The position numbers and the translations under genes are program-made. A stretch of DNA of 64,000 nucleotides from Haematococcus lacustris. Its lineage: Eukaryota > Chlorophyta > Chlorophyceae > Chlamydomonadales > Haematococcaceae. Below, piece after piece: positions 19,900 through 31,074 of the stretch (position 1 is its first letter; each line of letters opens with the position of its first letter). The notes beneath the pieces were generated by a model that did no database searches, was not told the DNA's origin, and saw only the letters and a program-made list of their open reading frames with translations. The stretch is taken from positions 1,275,533-1,339,532 of the forward strand of contig JASKMD010000027.1 in NCBI GenBank assembly GCA_030144725.1, given 5' to 3'.

Positions 19900-21990
19900 A
19901 CATGTCGAGCAAGGTAACGTAGCAATGGCCTACACACCTTGAGTGGCCTTATTGAGTGGCCAGGTAGTAGGTACTACTCACGAAGCGGTCAAGCAATGCA
20001 GCAACGTTGTATACTTCCGAGCATGGGTGGAGGGGCGTCGTTACATCGGTTTAGCGTGCCATGTGAATCGTTTTGACTGCGACGACTGTCCCTGACTGTT
20101 TGCAAAGGCTACTGGGCCACGTCGGCCACGGCGGTCGGTCGCGGCAAGGCCCGCATGAGCAAAACTGGCATGAATTTGAATGTCAATATTTGAGCCGCCA
20201 TAGCACTCAGCACACTGCACAGTATTTAATGTTACATGCTGCACCGCATAGCTGACAGAGTCCTGTATCCAGGGATGTGCGAAACATAAATAGAAACCAC
20301 GTGGCTGAGACGCGGCGCCGTTTTGATTACCAGGGGTCCGTTTCCTATCATTTCCTGTCATTTATTGTTAGTTGGGGTCGCCTGAGTTGGGGGACCAGCG
20401 TCCACTAATGCGCCGACTTTACTTTGTGCCTAATGCGACGAAGTAGCCACCTTGACACCACCATCAGGTGACCCACCTCCATCCTGTTCTTCCTCACCAC
20501 GTATGGGCGGTAGCAATGCTCATCCTGCATTCGCCTCTCTATACACATCACCCACAGGCAATCCTTGTTGCTGCCCGGCGTGCTGCTCATGGACAACTCC
20601 ACATTTGCTGGTGTGAACGCTGGTGTGCCCGCCAGGTTTGTTCTAGGCTTACGAGAGATGGGACGCGCCAAAGCAGGAGCGGCTGCACCAGCGCGCGACA
20701 GGGCTACTAATCAGGTTTCTGCTCCAGGCGATGGGTCCAGCAAAGGCCACCAAAAACTAGGCGGTGCGTCAGTGAGTTCATCTTTAGGGCAACTTCAGTA
20801 CCAGCGGTTTAAACTTCTTCTGGGTCCGTTCCTCGCCACCAGCGGTGCAATGCATGGCCAGCTCGGGGCGCCCGAGCGCACATGCATCGCTGCCATTCTC
20901 ATCGCTGCCGAGAGCAGACTGGGCGAGAAGAACATCCGGGCTGCTTTCTTGTGCTCGCAGGGAACAACACGTTCGACCTGCCTGCGAGAGACCAGGACGG
21001 TGGAAGGTGGGCGCTGAGCTGCTATGGGCTTCCTGCCGACCTTTGCAGCCCACCAGCTGAGCCTGGCCCAGCCTGACGTTAGCAGCCTGCAGTCACGACT
21101 GCCGCCTGCTCTTGCACCCCAAGGCCCACGCAAGTCCCCAGTCCACCAGCCGGCAGTGTTTCATCCTTGTTCAATAGGGTGCAGTAGTTCAGGGTACACG
21201 GTGCATGCTCACCGCGGCAGGCTCACCTACACTCCACCTTTTGACAGAGAGCTGCCGTTTTCTGACAGGCCCACTAGACAGATGCACATGGGAGGGCATG
21301 GACAGCCCCTGCAAGCTACTGGCATGGCATGTGCAGCATACACATGTCGATTGTGTGAGCACGTGGCTAGCCTCAGGGCTGAGTCCAGGTCACCTAGCCC
21401 CTACCTAGCCCCTACCTAGCCCCTACCTAGCCCCTACCTAGCCCCTACCTAGCCCCAGGGCAGCATACAGACAGAGCACCAGTCAGGGTTGCTGACTGGC
21501 CCTGACTTACCCACTCGCTGACCAGCCAGCATGACCCACTGCATGCCACCCAGCAGTGCTGCCACACACACCCACATGGAAGCATTTGGGGTTCCCTTGC
21601 TGTGGGAGCAAGCTGGGAGGGTGGCCCGCCCCACCCAGCCCCTACCTAGCCCCAGGGCAGCATACCCTAGGGCAGCATACACAGAGCACCTGCCAGGGTT
21701 GCTGCCTGACCCAGGCTTACCCACTTCCTAGCATGACACGCTGCATGCCACTCAATAGTGCTGCAACACAAATCCACATGCAAGCATTGGGGGGATCCCT
21801 CGCTGTGGGAGCAAGCTGGGAGGGTGCCAAGAGGTCACTTCTGAGTCTGCCCTCCTTTCCTCATGGTGAATGGTCATCATCAATAGCAGCAGCCGCAACA
21901 GCATCATTGCTTTAACACACATACTCGATGCTCCGCTTCATCCCTGCTTGACCTTCACCCCATCCACACCCACCTGCCTCGACTGTGTGA
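19900..21990. other. No supportable gene
   Basis: Several ORFs of 60-150 codons overlap on both strands (for example 20,405-20,671 minus and 20,565-21,017 plus), but none shows a motif I recognise. An 11-bp tandem repeat (CCTAGCCCCTA, about six copies) is at 21,393-21,460. Upstream exons of the gene ending at 25,790 may lie here. Confidence 0.5.
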
Positions 21991-21994
21991 GCAG

Positions 21995-24900
21995 ATTATA
22001 GCCAGGCCCAGGGCAAGCCGTCCTCCTCCCCTCCTCATGCTTACTGGGCACAGCTGTCCTCCTCCCCTCCTCATGCTTACTGGGCACAGCTGTCCTCCTC
22101 CCCTCCTCATGCTTACTGGGCACAGCAGGCCTGCTGGTGTTGTGGATGCTGCAGTGGGGACGCCCTGGATGACCTGGGCGGTGAGGAGGACGGCTTGCGG
22201 CTAGGTAAGCTGCCTCCCTCCCTGCTGACCCGCATGCAGCAAGGTTTGGTGCCTGTAGGTGTGCCTATAGGTACATAGCCAACTCATCAGACTAGACCTT
22301 GACTGAGGCTCACAGCCTTACTTTACCTAACTTTACTTGACTCCACCTAACTCCACCTAACTCTACCTAACTCAACCTCACTCTAGCCCGCATACATTAC
22401 TGTTTCAGTTAAGTGTGACTATAGGCACATAGCTGGCTCACCAGACTGGGCCATGCCAGCCTTACCCTAGCCTGACCTGACCAGCCATCGCCCACCAGTG
22501 GGTTTACACAGGTCCCTGACCCTGAGACCACTGACAACACCCCACCCCCCTTTTGCATGCATTGCATGCAGACGGCAGCAAGGCACCCGCCCCTCTGCAG
22601 CTGCAGCTGCCTGCTCTGGGCGGCAAAGGGCGGGGCAGGGGGGCAGGGGCGGCTACCCTGGCCACTGCAACCAGTGGGGCAGGGGCTCCTGCAGGCCCCA
22701 CCAGCATTGAGGCCCTCAAGTAAGTGTGCAGCAGCAACAGCTGCAGGCTGAGGTGCATCAGCAGTGTACAGCAATGGATTTCAGGCAGCTGGCTGGGCAG
22801 GGAGCAGCTGGCTGGAGTGCTGAAGCCGAGTAAAGCTGGGGTACCAGGGCCAGCGCCAGATGAGGTCAGGGGCTGTTGAGGGCATAGGGGTCCGGGTTAG
22901 CAAGCCAGCAGGCAAGCTTGAGCAGTGTTAAACATAAAAGTAAGTGTGCAGCAGCAACAGCTGCAGGCTGAGGTGCTTGAGCAGTTGTGAACATGGGTAA
23001 GGTGAGACGGGCGAGCAGCGGAAGACATTGACTTGAAGGCAGCCAGGTGGGCGGGGAGGAGGTGGGTAAGGTGCTGAAGCAGCGTAAAGCATTGGTGCTT
23101 GGGGCTTGAGCAGAGTACATCATGGCTACCATGGCCCCAGCAGGCATGACCTATGGGAGTGAGATGTGTGAGTGTGATGTGTGAGTGTGATGTGGGGTGG
23201 GGTGGCTGCAGGGCATCGGTGGCGCAAGCACTGGAGGGCATCAGCACTTTGATTGACACCGAGTACACCAACCAGGCAGGTGCCCGCACCCCTGCCATGT
23301 TGCTACGCATGCGTGGCATTGGTGGCAATGGTGGTGCTGTGTCGCCCCTGCCGTGCCTGTTTGCATGCAAGAGCGTGGTCTTGACACTAGGTGCTATGCA
23401 TGCTCACCCCCCTGACGTGTCGTTACGCATGCGTGGCAATAGAGGGGATGGCAGTGCCTCCCTCACCTCTGCCCCATGCGTGCACTGCAACTGCACATCT
23501 ATTTGTTCTGGATGTGGATGGCTGGAATGGACCTGCATGGGCATGTCTGTGCTGCATGTGGATGATGGGTGGTAGGGCTATTGTGTGTACTGCACTTCAA
23601 TGTGTGGATACCGGAAATAGGCTTGCATGGCTGCTGTGTTAGCTGTGTGCTAACATGAAGCTGACATGTTAGCTGTGCTAACATGAAGCATGAGTACTGG
23701 CACATCCAACCTCCGCCACTGACTCCACCTTTGATTGCTCAGGAGGGCCTGAGGCAAAGCTGCCAGGTTCCTTCATCTGTCTCAACGCCTCATCAGAGTG
23801 GCCTCAACCTGAATGCTTTGCAAACAGGATGGCCAGTAGGAGCGCTGAGATGATGTCAGCCATGCAGCAAAGCAATTCACCAGCCCTGCTGTTGCCCAGT
23901 GACGGAGTGACGGCTGAGTGCAATCATAGGCTCATGGTCGATGCAGCAGCTACAGTTTCAGGCAGTGCGTTGGATAGCCTTGCTAAGAGAGCGACAGCAT
24001 GGTGTTGAGGCTTAGGCATACGGGCTGTGGCGCTGAGTCTGCAGCAACGCTGGGCTTGGCGCCCCCTCTATAATGGCGATACTGATGATGGGTCCTTGCC
24101 TGGGACTTCGCACTGTATGATGCTGGGCATTGCGGACACTGTATGTTGATGATCCTAATGACAGGGACTTTGACGATGACTTTGAGGATGACTTTGACGA
24201 TAGCAGGGATTCTGACGAGGGACTTGGACAGTGGCAGGGAGTTTGATGATGATGGTTGTGATGAGGAGGGTGAGGATGAGCAGGAGGAGGTTGACAGCTC
24301 CTTGGTGCACTGCTTGGCTGGGCCTGGCGGATACGGCTATGGTTGTGATGAGGATGAGGGTGAGGATGTCTGGCTGACATATGGTTGTGATGAGGATGAG
24401 GGTGAGGATGTCTGGCTGACATATGGTTGTGATGAGGATGAGGGTGAGGATGTCTGGCTGACATATGGTTGTGATGAGGATGAGGGTGAGGATGTCTGGC
24501 TGACATATGGTTGTGATGAGGATGAGGGTGAGGATGTCTGGCTGACATATGGTTGTGATGAGGATGAGGGTGAGGATGTCTGGCTGACATATGGTTGTGA
24601 TGAGGATGAGGGTGAGGATGTCTGGCTGACATATGGTTGTGATGAGGGTGAGGATGAGCAGGAGGAGGATGGTCTGCTTCCTGCTGCCTGGTGTGCTGCA
24701 GGGGCGGCAGCATGGTGTCTGGGCGTTGGCCTATTTGCTATGGCGCTGAGTCTGCAGTAATTCTGGGCTTGGGGGCTGCTTCCTGATGTGCTGCAGGTGG
24801 GCCGCGCAGCCAAGGCTGGTGAGGAGCGCATCCGCTCCCTGGCCGCCTCCCACTATGAACAGGTCAACAACAACTTGACGGCATCCAGAGACGCCATGCA

Positions 24901-25790
24901 GCAGGTACCGACCAGCAGCTGGGGCTCTTGTGCATGGGTGTGGTGCAGCAGCAATTGAAGGGGAGGGTGGTATTGGGGGATAGGTCCAGTTAAGTCAGGC
25001 AGCGGCCCAGGGCAGGACAGCAGGCCAAGGCAGCAGGGCAGGGCAGCAGGCCAGCAGGCCAGGGCAGCAGGCCAGGGCAGCAGGCCAGGGCAGCAGGCCA
25101 GGGCAGCAGGCCAAGGCGTCAGGCCAGGGCGTGAACCTAGGGGCCAAGTCGAGTACTGCCCAGGTTGTGGCTCAGGCAGATCACTGACCACTTGATCGTG
25201 AAGAGCAGGCTTCTGTCCTTGAGCAGCCCCGAGCAGCACTTAAACACCTGCTGCTCACGCTCTCATCACCTCTCTGCCACGGCCTTATCATAACGCGTGG
25301 ACATGCTGCCTTGCCATGCGTGGGTGTGGCGCTTCATGCTGCTTCACCCTGTCCTCAGAGCACACTCTCCCGTGGCCTCGCTCTCCCGTGGCCTTGTTCT
25401 AACGCACAGGACAGGGCAGGGCAGCAGACCAGGCCAGACCAGACCAGACCAGACCAGACCAGACCAGACCAGACCAGACCAGACCAGACCAGACCAGACC
25501 AGACCAGACCAGACCAGACCAGACCAGGCCAGGCCAGGCCAGGCCAGGCCAGGGCAGGGCAGGCCAGTAGGCCAGGGCAGCAATGATGAGCATTGACAGC
25601 CTTGCCACGCATGCGTGTGGCTCTGCAGGCCAGGGACCACCACATGAGTGTGAAGGCGCACATAAAGAGCATACGGGATGAGGGCGCTGCGCTGGCTGCT
25701 GACAACCGGGAAATACAAGGAGCCCTGACAGCCCTCCAAGCAGACGTAGACAACAGGCTCGCCGGGATCAGGAAAAAGTTCAAGTTGTAA
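21995..25790 (+). CDS. Unidentified gene, 3' exons; helical, probably coiled-coil C-terminus
   Basis: Five exons can be joined in phase: 21,995-22,204 (5' limit uncertain); 22,572-22,719; 23,212-23,275; 24,797-24,904; 25,629-25,790 with TAA. The first encodes three copies of a 12-residue repeat (LSSSPPHAYWAQ) and then DALDDLGGEEDGLRL. The second is a Gly/Ala-rich linker. The last three encode charged helical sequence (ALEGISTLIDTEYTN; AAKAGEERIRSLAASHYEQ; IRDEGAALAADNREIQ) with heptad-like spacing, ending RLAGIRKKFKL. The third intron would use a GC donor (CAG/GCAGGT). Introns hold a 42-bp minisatellite and a (CCAGA)n array. I do not recognise the family, and no upstream exon or start codon was found. 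Confidence 0.5.
22018..22130. repeat. 36-bp tandem repeat, three copies, in predicted exon
   Basis: Unit GCTGTCCTCCTCCCCTCC followed by TCATGCTTACTGGGCACA. The length is a multiple of three, so the repeat keeps the frame of the predicted exon. Confidence 0.85.
24337..24650. repeat. 42-bp minisatellite, seven copies
   Basis: Near-identical units ATGGTTGTGATGAGGATGAG + GGTGAGGATGTCTGGCTGACAT. Because 42 is divisible by three and the unit lacks stops in several frames, it makes long open frames on both strands (an acidic one on plus, a His/Pro-rich one on minus). It lies inside a predicted intron. Confidence 0.9.
25426..25560. repeat. (CCAGA)n pentanucleotide array
   Basis: About 18 CCAGA units, turning into CCAGG units on the right, lie in the last intron about 70 bp before the final exon. 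A related AGGCCAGGGCAGC run is at 25,020-25,130. Confidence 0.9.
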
Positions 25791-25949
25791 AGCATGGGCT
25801 CCTTCGAGGAGCGTACCGCCTAGACGTGGCGCAGATGCTCGATGGCCGGCAAAGGTTTCGCGAGCGTGCATTGCTTTGAGATGATTCACTCGTCCATTGA
25901 CGCCATTACACGTAGCATTCTCCACCCAATGATGATGGTGATGATGGTG

Positions 25950-26130
25950 TATGAAGCTCAAGCCGTAAGCTGGTAGGCTACTTGGAGCCGCCCTCCCCCC
26001 TCTAGTTTGCTAGACCTCCTCCAACTCACTATGAAGCTAGGGGCACAAGCAGGGATGCACATGAGCAAAAGCTAAGGCATGCAAGCTCTGGTTGTTGTTT
26101 TGCATCATGCTTTTCATTTCAGGCGCCTCC
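25950..26130 (-). mobile_element. Diverged LINE 3' tail (L1d)
   Basis: AAGCCGTAAGCTGGTAGGCT, GCCGCCCTCCCC and the GCATGCAAGCTCTGGTTGTT block align in order with the 3' end of L1b (2,340-2,480). It is short, non-coding and strongly diverged. Confidence 0.5.
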
Positions 26131-26219
26131 AACGTGGGGTTGGTGAGCTTGGTGCAACTGATGCTCACATACTTGGTTGGGGATACGGCTTCCTAAGTGC
26201 CAGTGCGGTAGTAGTAGTA

Positions 26220-28920
26220 GTTGTTACACTAAGGAGGTAGGGCTCGGGTGGATACAAGCCAACCTCCAAAGGTAAAAGACTTAGGAGAGAACAGAGAGAA
26301 AGGGAAAAAGAAGGGGAACTACCTAGGAGAGAAAGAACTCAGAGAAGGAAGGGGAAGGGAGCTAAAGGGAGCGTGTGAGAGACCTCGAAAAGCGGAGAAG
26401 TCAGAGAAGCGGAGGAGCAAGGGGCGCAAAAGGTTGGAGGGCTGGTAAGGACGCAAAAGCTAGGAGGGCTAGGAAGGAGAGGGGAGTGAAACACGTTAAG
26501 GGTCAGAGGGACTAGGAGGAGTAACCGGGAAAGTGACACTAAGGGATCCGTCTTGAGTAGAGATGAAGGGATGGGGATGGGGGAGGTTCCAGCCAGGAGG
26601 GTTGGGATGGGCTAGGGTGAAGTCTTGTAGGTGAAGCCAAAAGGTAGAGATAGCAAGCTGGCTGGCTGTAGAAATGGGGGAAAGGGTGGTAGGAGCGGTC
26701 GCTTGAGTGGTGGGGTGATGGGTGAGAGCCCAAAGACGGCGACGGCCAAAGTCCATCGCATCAAGGGCAGCCATGCAGACCAGGCTCCAGAGGGAAGGAG
26801 GGAAGGTAGGGGTGGGGGGGATGAGGCACCAAAGGGAGGATTGGTGAACTTGGGTGCCGAGGCTGAGGGAGAGCTGTTGTCTAATGGTAACGGCGATGGG
26901 GCAACTCCAGAAGCTGTGTTGGCGGCTGTGACGGGGATGGTGAGAGGGGTCGCAAGGGCAAGACCAGGGGGTGATGCGGCTCCCAGGGATGGCATTGATG
27001 CTCAAGCGCCAAAGGGTCTCTTTAAGGAGGTTGGAGCAAGGAATCTTCCAGGCTTTGTTAAGGTTGGCAGTGAAAGCTTGAAGGGCTAGCGCTCGAGAGG
27101 TAGGTGGGTGAGGTGTGGATAGAGCTTGGTTGATGTAAGAGATGTGGGCCTGCTTGCGGGCAGAGGTGATGTGGGGAGTGAGCATGGAGGTGAAGACCCT
27201 CACAGGGGTCCCAATGAGGGTGGGGAAGACCCGAGGGGCAGAGGTGGTGGGTGAGGACCAAGAGAGGGAGGTAAGGTGTTGGAGGGGGACTGGTGTAACT
27301 GGGAGGGGTTGGCTGGGAGAGGTAGCGGGAAGGGATAAAGGGCCGAGGGCTTGGAGGGCTTGGCACATGAGGGTAATGATGCCTTGGGGGAGGAGGTGGG
27401 GTTGGTGGAGTGCAGGGAGGCCTATGATGCCTCGAGAAATGTCAGGAACGGTGGCTTGGGTAGAGAGAAGAAGGGTATGAGCAGGGTGGAGAGAGGGACA
27501 GGCGTGGGTGAGGAGGGTGGCTGCTAGGGGGACCCATGAAGGGGATGATTGAGAGGGGGGTGGGGGGGTTGGGGAAGGGGGGAGGGTGTTGGGGTTGGTA
27601 TGAGAAGGCTGGGTAGGGTGGGAGGGGCTGTCTCGGGAGGGGCTAGGTGGTAGGCTGGAGGAGAGAAGGGGGGTGAAAAAACGGGAGAAGAGGGAGTGAA
27701 GGGTGTGGTAGAGATTGGATAGGAAGGTACGGATAAAAGAGAGGAAGGGGCGGGTAGGTGTAGGGCGGGTAAAGGGTGGGGGGTGAAGGGTGGGATTGAC
27801 TGGAGGGGGGGACGGGGACGGGGACGGGGAGGGAAGGGTGGAGTAGGCGTGGTCATTGATGAGGTGGTGTAGAAGCCGTGTAGCCATGGCGGCGTGCCGA
27901 GCCTGGATATGTTCTCTTAGAGGGAGGAGGCCAAAACCTCCGTCAGCGGGACGGCCTATGGCAAGGGGGTAAGGGAGGTTCTTGACCACAAGGTGGTAGA
28001 GGGTATGGGTGAAGGAAGGGAGAGTAGGTGGTAGTCCGGAGAATTCGGCGTGGTAGAGGAAGGTGCTAAGGGCATAGGTGGAGGAGGCGATGCCCTTGCC
28101 CATGGTAGAGAGGGGGAGGCCGTTGAGACGGTGGAGGTGTTTGGTGGCTTGCCTCAGGCGCTCCTCCCAGGCTGAGGAGGTAGCTGGGTCGGGGTGAGGG
28201 GAGAGGGTGTTTGGAGGTCTAAGAGAGGCTCGGGTGGCTCTGGTGTGGCGAGGGGTGGGGGAGGAGAGGGTAGGGTTGGCCTGTTGGATGCCAAGGGAAG
28301 TGGCGGAGTGATGGACAGGGATGCCAGCCAGATGGGTGGGGGGAGAGGGGAGGGGGACGCCAATGAGGACAGCAGAGGATTTGTCTGTATTTACCCGTTG
28401 CCCCGAAGCGTCTCCAAAGGTAGTGAGAGCAAGGGAGAGGGTGGAGAGGGCAGGGTCTGTGAGGTCGCCTTGGTGAATCTGGGTATCGTCAGCGAAGAAA
28501 GTGCAGACGAGCCGAGAGCCTCCGATCCGCACGCCTAGCTGTGGGTGGGAGATGAGCCAGGAGGCGAACCCTTGAGCCACAAAGAGGTAAAGGAGGGGTG
28601 AGAGGGGGCAGCCTTGTCGGACGCCCGCGGACCAGGTGAAAAGGGGTGAGTCTGTGCCGTTGACGTGGGTAACAGCCTGGGTGTTGTGAAGGAGGATCCG
28701 AGCCCAATTAACCATCCCGTCCGAGGCTCCCAAGGTGTGCATGAGGGTGTAAAGGAAGTGGCGGTCTACGGTGTCAAAGGCCTTGGCTATGTCGAGGTAG
28801 ATGTTGGCTGCTGAGAGCCCTTGACTCTGGAGGGCGTGGGGAAGAAGGGAGGTGGTGTTGATGTTATCCTCTATCCGACGACCGGGGAGGAAGGCAGAAT
28901 GAAAGCAACGCCCTTGATCC
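26220..28920 (-). mobile_element. Second LINE family (L2), 5'-truncated
   Basis: The minus strand carries a single long ORF2 part, open from about 28,915 to the stop at 26,496. It begins in the RT with FLPGRRIEDNI and YLDIAKAFDTVDRHF, then VRQGCPLSPLLY, the catalytic FFADDTQ box, a long Pro/Ser/Thr-rich linker (about 27,500-28,250), a helical region, and a C-terminal zinc-binding motif (CPCDPSHHPRHS...FWSCP) near 26,900. The first RT blocks and any endonuclease are missing; an in-frame TAG marks the break near 28,920. The 3' UTR runs to about 26,220, where (GTA)n on the plus strand looks like a microsatellite tail. It is clearly different from L1. With an open frame of roughly 800 codons it may be a fairly recent insertion. 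Confidence 0.85.
26496..28742 (-). CDS. L2 LINE reverse transcriptase (partial ORF2)
   Basis: The ATG-initiated part of the L2 ORF2, 748 codons; the true frame continues upstream to about 28,915. It would copy LINE RNA at a nicked target. FADD supplies the catalytic aspartates. The coding strand is strongly C-rich, so plus-strand 26,300-28,600 is G-rich throughout. The missing N-terminal domains make it non-autonomous. Confidence 0.8.
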   Translation of the reverse strand: MHTLGASDGMVNWARILLHNTQAVTHVNGTDSPLFTWSAGVRQGCPLSPLLYLFVAQGFASWLISHPQLGVRIGGSRLVCTFFADDTQIHQGDLTDPALSTLSLALTTFGDASGQRVNTDKSSAVLIGVPLPSPPTHLAGIPVHHSATSLGIQQANPTLSSPTPRHTRATRASLRPPNTLSPHPDPATSSAWEERLRQATKHLHRLNGLPLSTMGKGIASSTYALSTFLYHAEFSGLPPTLPSFTHTLYHLVVKNLPYPLAIGRPADGGFGLLPLREHIQARHAAMATRLLHHLINDHAYSTLPSPSPSPSPPPVNPTLHPPPFTRPTPTRPFLSFIRTFLSNLYHTLHSLFSRFFTPLLSSSLPPSPSRDSPSHPTQPSHTNPNTLPPSPTPPPPSQSSPSWVPLAATLLTHACPSLHPAHTLLLSTQATVPDISRGIIGLPALHQPHLLPQGIITLMCQALQALGPLSLPATSPSQPLPVTPVPLQHLTSLSWSSPTTSAPRVFPTLIGTPVRVFTSMLTPHITSARKQAHISYINQALSTPHPPTSRALALQAFTANLNKAWKIPCSNLLKETLWRLSINAIPGSRITPWSCPCDPSHHPRHSRQHSFWSCPIAVTIRQQLSLSLGTQVHQSSLWCLIPPTPTFPPSLWSLVCMAALDAMDFGRRRLWALTHHPTTQATAPTTLSPISTASQLAISTFWLHLQDFTLAHPNPPGWNLPHPHPFISTQDGSLSVTFPVTPPSPSDP

Positions 28921-28975
28921 TAGCTTCCTCAACCCAAAGGACATTACAGAGTGTGTCTGGAGCTGCGAGATAGGT

Positions 28976-29015
28976 GGCTTACACCACTTAAGCCGTCAGC
29001 CGCTGCAGGTCGCCC
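28976..29015 (-). mobile_element. Short LINE (L1) 3' end fragment
   Basis: GGTGGCTTACACCACTTAAG and CCGTCAGCCG match the 3' UTR of L1b with one or two changes. Only about 40 bp remain. Confidence 0.55.
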
Positions 29016-29264
29016 TTCACCAACAGAGATGAAACGCAGGCCCCTGTTGACGCAGCAGTATGCGTGCCCCACACCCGATCAGTGTAAGATGGCTAGAGCT
29101 GGCAGGCGATGCTTGCGATCGTGATGGTGATGACTCGCTATTGTTGTTCTGGCCAGTGTGCAAGGCACAACATGATAACTTTGCTTGGCAGCTTGTGTCA
29201 GGACCCTCACGCTTGCTCTGCGCTTGCGTGCCAAGGTGGTAATCATCTATGGCACGACCGCTGC

Positions 29265-29590
29265 TGTACCCTGCTGCTCCTGAGCTGCAGCAGCACCAGC
29301 TGCCAGCTGCTGCCAGGGGGGGCAGGAGGAGGGGTGAGCGCCTCAGGGGCGGCACCAGCACCAGCTGCAAGACTCTGGTGTCCACCGGAGGCACCGGGGG
29401 CACCGGAGAGACCGGGGGCGATCGGATGTCTAGAGGGGCACAACAGGGGGGGGCAAGCAGCAGCTGCCAGGGGGGCAACAGGGGGGGTGGGCGACTAAGG
29501 GGCTGCACCAACACCAGCTGCCTGCTGCTGCCACTAGCTGTTATTGAAGGCGGGGGTGGGCGACTAGAGGGCTGCAGGTCACCCCCGCCA
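29265..29590. repeat. G-rich minisatellite
   Basis: Repeated GGCACCAGCACCAGCTGC and CAGCTGCCAGGGGGG units, the reverse complement of the 19,610-19,830 repeat, mixed with ACCGGGGGCACCGG runs. Confidence 0.75.
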
Positions 29591-30063
29591 TTGGCTGCAC
29601 CCCCATGGCTCAAGAGATAACTTTCTTACTCATTTCTGCACGGATGAGGCCGCCGATTAGTGCGATGGGATGCCTATGGCCTGACGAGTGTGCGGCCAGC
29701 CCAAGCGGTTTGCCGGGTGGCTGGCCCCCAACATGCGACGTGTTCTTGGGCTTCGCAGACACTCTTAGCGACTGCTGTAAGCAGCCTAGACCCAGCGCGG
29801 AGTGAATTTCGCATCGTGACTGGACATTGCAAGTTTTGAGGTCGGCACGCAACAGTGTTGCTGCGTGTCCCAGAACGCATCGAGACCCTCTCCCATGCTA
29901 GGGGCGTGACTGCGACGGCGGATTATTGCTGAACCTACAAGTCGCAGAATTGCATGTTGCACAATGCGGCCAATACATTGGAACCTGTGGCTCCCGAGGA
30001 ACCACGAGCATCAACAGTCGGTCAAAAAGATGCAGCAATTGTGCTGATACACACACATGGAAC

Positions 30064-30515
30064 CAGTGATGGGTAATACAAGATACGTGTATCGATACCG
30101 ATACGTATTTTTTGTATAATACAAGAATACACGTATCGTATTAAAAAATACAAGTGCCGGCCGGGAAGTTGCGTGGATGCCTTAGAAGCAGCTGCTGGGT
30201 GCTGCCGCAACTAGAGTCCGCGCTAAAGCAATGCCGCGCGGGGCTAAAGCCATCGGCCTGCTCCCGGAGCAGCCGGTCGCATGTGCCGGTGTTACATGCA
30301 AGAACATCAGAGTTGGGAGGCCCTGACTTTCCGACGTCGCCGTCCTGCCCAGACATCAAGTACAGGCTGTGGGACTGGCTGCGCTGCTCCTAGCTGCTCC
30401 TTTCCCGCGTGACATGTTGCCTCTGGATCGCTGTATTGTATCGATACAAAAAATACACGTGTTTTCTTGTATTTTCTTGTATTTCCTGTATCGATACACG
30501 TATTACCCATCACTG
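30064..30515. mobile_element. hAT-type non-autonomous element (family M2, 452 bp)
   Basis: Ends CAGTGATGGGTAATAC and GTATTACCCATCACTG are perfect inverted repeats, extended by GTGTATCGATAC. An exact 8-bp duplication, CATGGAAC, lies at 30,056-30,063 and 30,516-30,523. AT-rich subterminal TATCGATAC and TTGTATT repeats flank a GC-rich core. The core (about 30,190-30,340) recurs at 34,100-34,240 without these ends. No transposase is encoded. Confidence 0.92.
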
Positions 30516-30691
30516 CATGGAACCCACACATGGAACGGCCCACACATGAAGGCAACGCGTTTCTGCCAAATAGACACGTTGAAAACCCACACAAGGAGTC
30601 GCACAGAGCTGGTAGTTCATCATTTGACGTCCTAGTTGGACAGTTATGCCGGCCGGAAAAGTGCCCATTTCGAAGAATTTGACATGGGGTG

Positions 30692-30939
30692 TAGAGCGCG
30701 ACTGGTTAAACTAACTTCCTGATGTTTTGGGTTTAACCACATCTTTAACCAATCATTAACATACCCGTTTTGCTACCCTGGGACTGCTTCTCACTGGCTA
30801 CTTCTGCCGGCATAGTGTCGCTGGGTGCATTGCCGTGTCGCGACCAGAACGACAGCAAAAAGGGACTCGTATCGCGACCAAACGGTCAACTTTAACAATC
30901 GGTTTAACACTAACCTTTAACCAGTCCGGTCGCGCTCTA
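30692..30939. mobile_element. hAT-type MITE (family M1, 248 bp)
   Basis: Same termini as 2,731-3,176 (TAGAGCGCGACTGGTTAAA at the left; the inverted form with a short insertion at the right). The exact 8-bp duplication ATGGGGTG is at 30,684-30,691 and 30,940-30,947. The first 50 bp match the longer copy almost exactly; the middle is different and shorter. Confidence 0.92.
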
Positions 30940-31074
30940 ATGGGGTGGCGTGACACGAGAAATTTGAGCCCGTCCATGCCGCTGGGCCGCTGAGCGCGAT
31001 AGCTGTTCGCTGATCCCAGCACCACTAAGCAGGCCATTCCCGTCACAACGCGACCCCAACTTCCAACACCCCCG

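Noticed and set aside
20405..21017. Overlapping ORFs on both strands as a protein-coding gene
   Set aside because: No motif, splice pattern or start that favours either strand. Left as unassigned sequence.
24337..24650. CRISPR-like appearance of a regular 42-bp array
   Set aside because: The units are contiguous with no unique spacers, and the genome is eukaryotic.
24012..24831. ORFs of 164-233 codons rich in HPHPHH or SQTSSPSSS on the minus strand
   Set aside because: Products of the 42-bp minisatellite. No start context or conserved sequence outside the repeat.
26631..27480. Plus-strand ORFs of 112-152 codons opposite the L2 LINE
   Set aside because: Antisense to the RT ORF; composition follows the G-rich strand.
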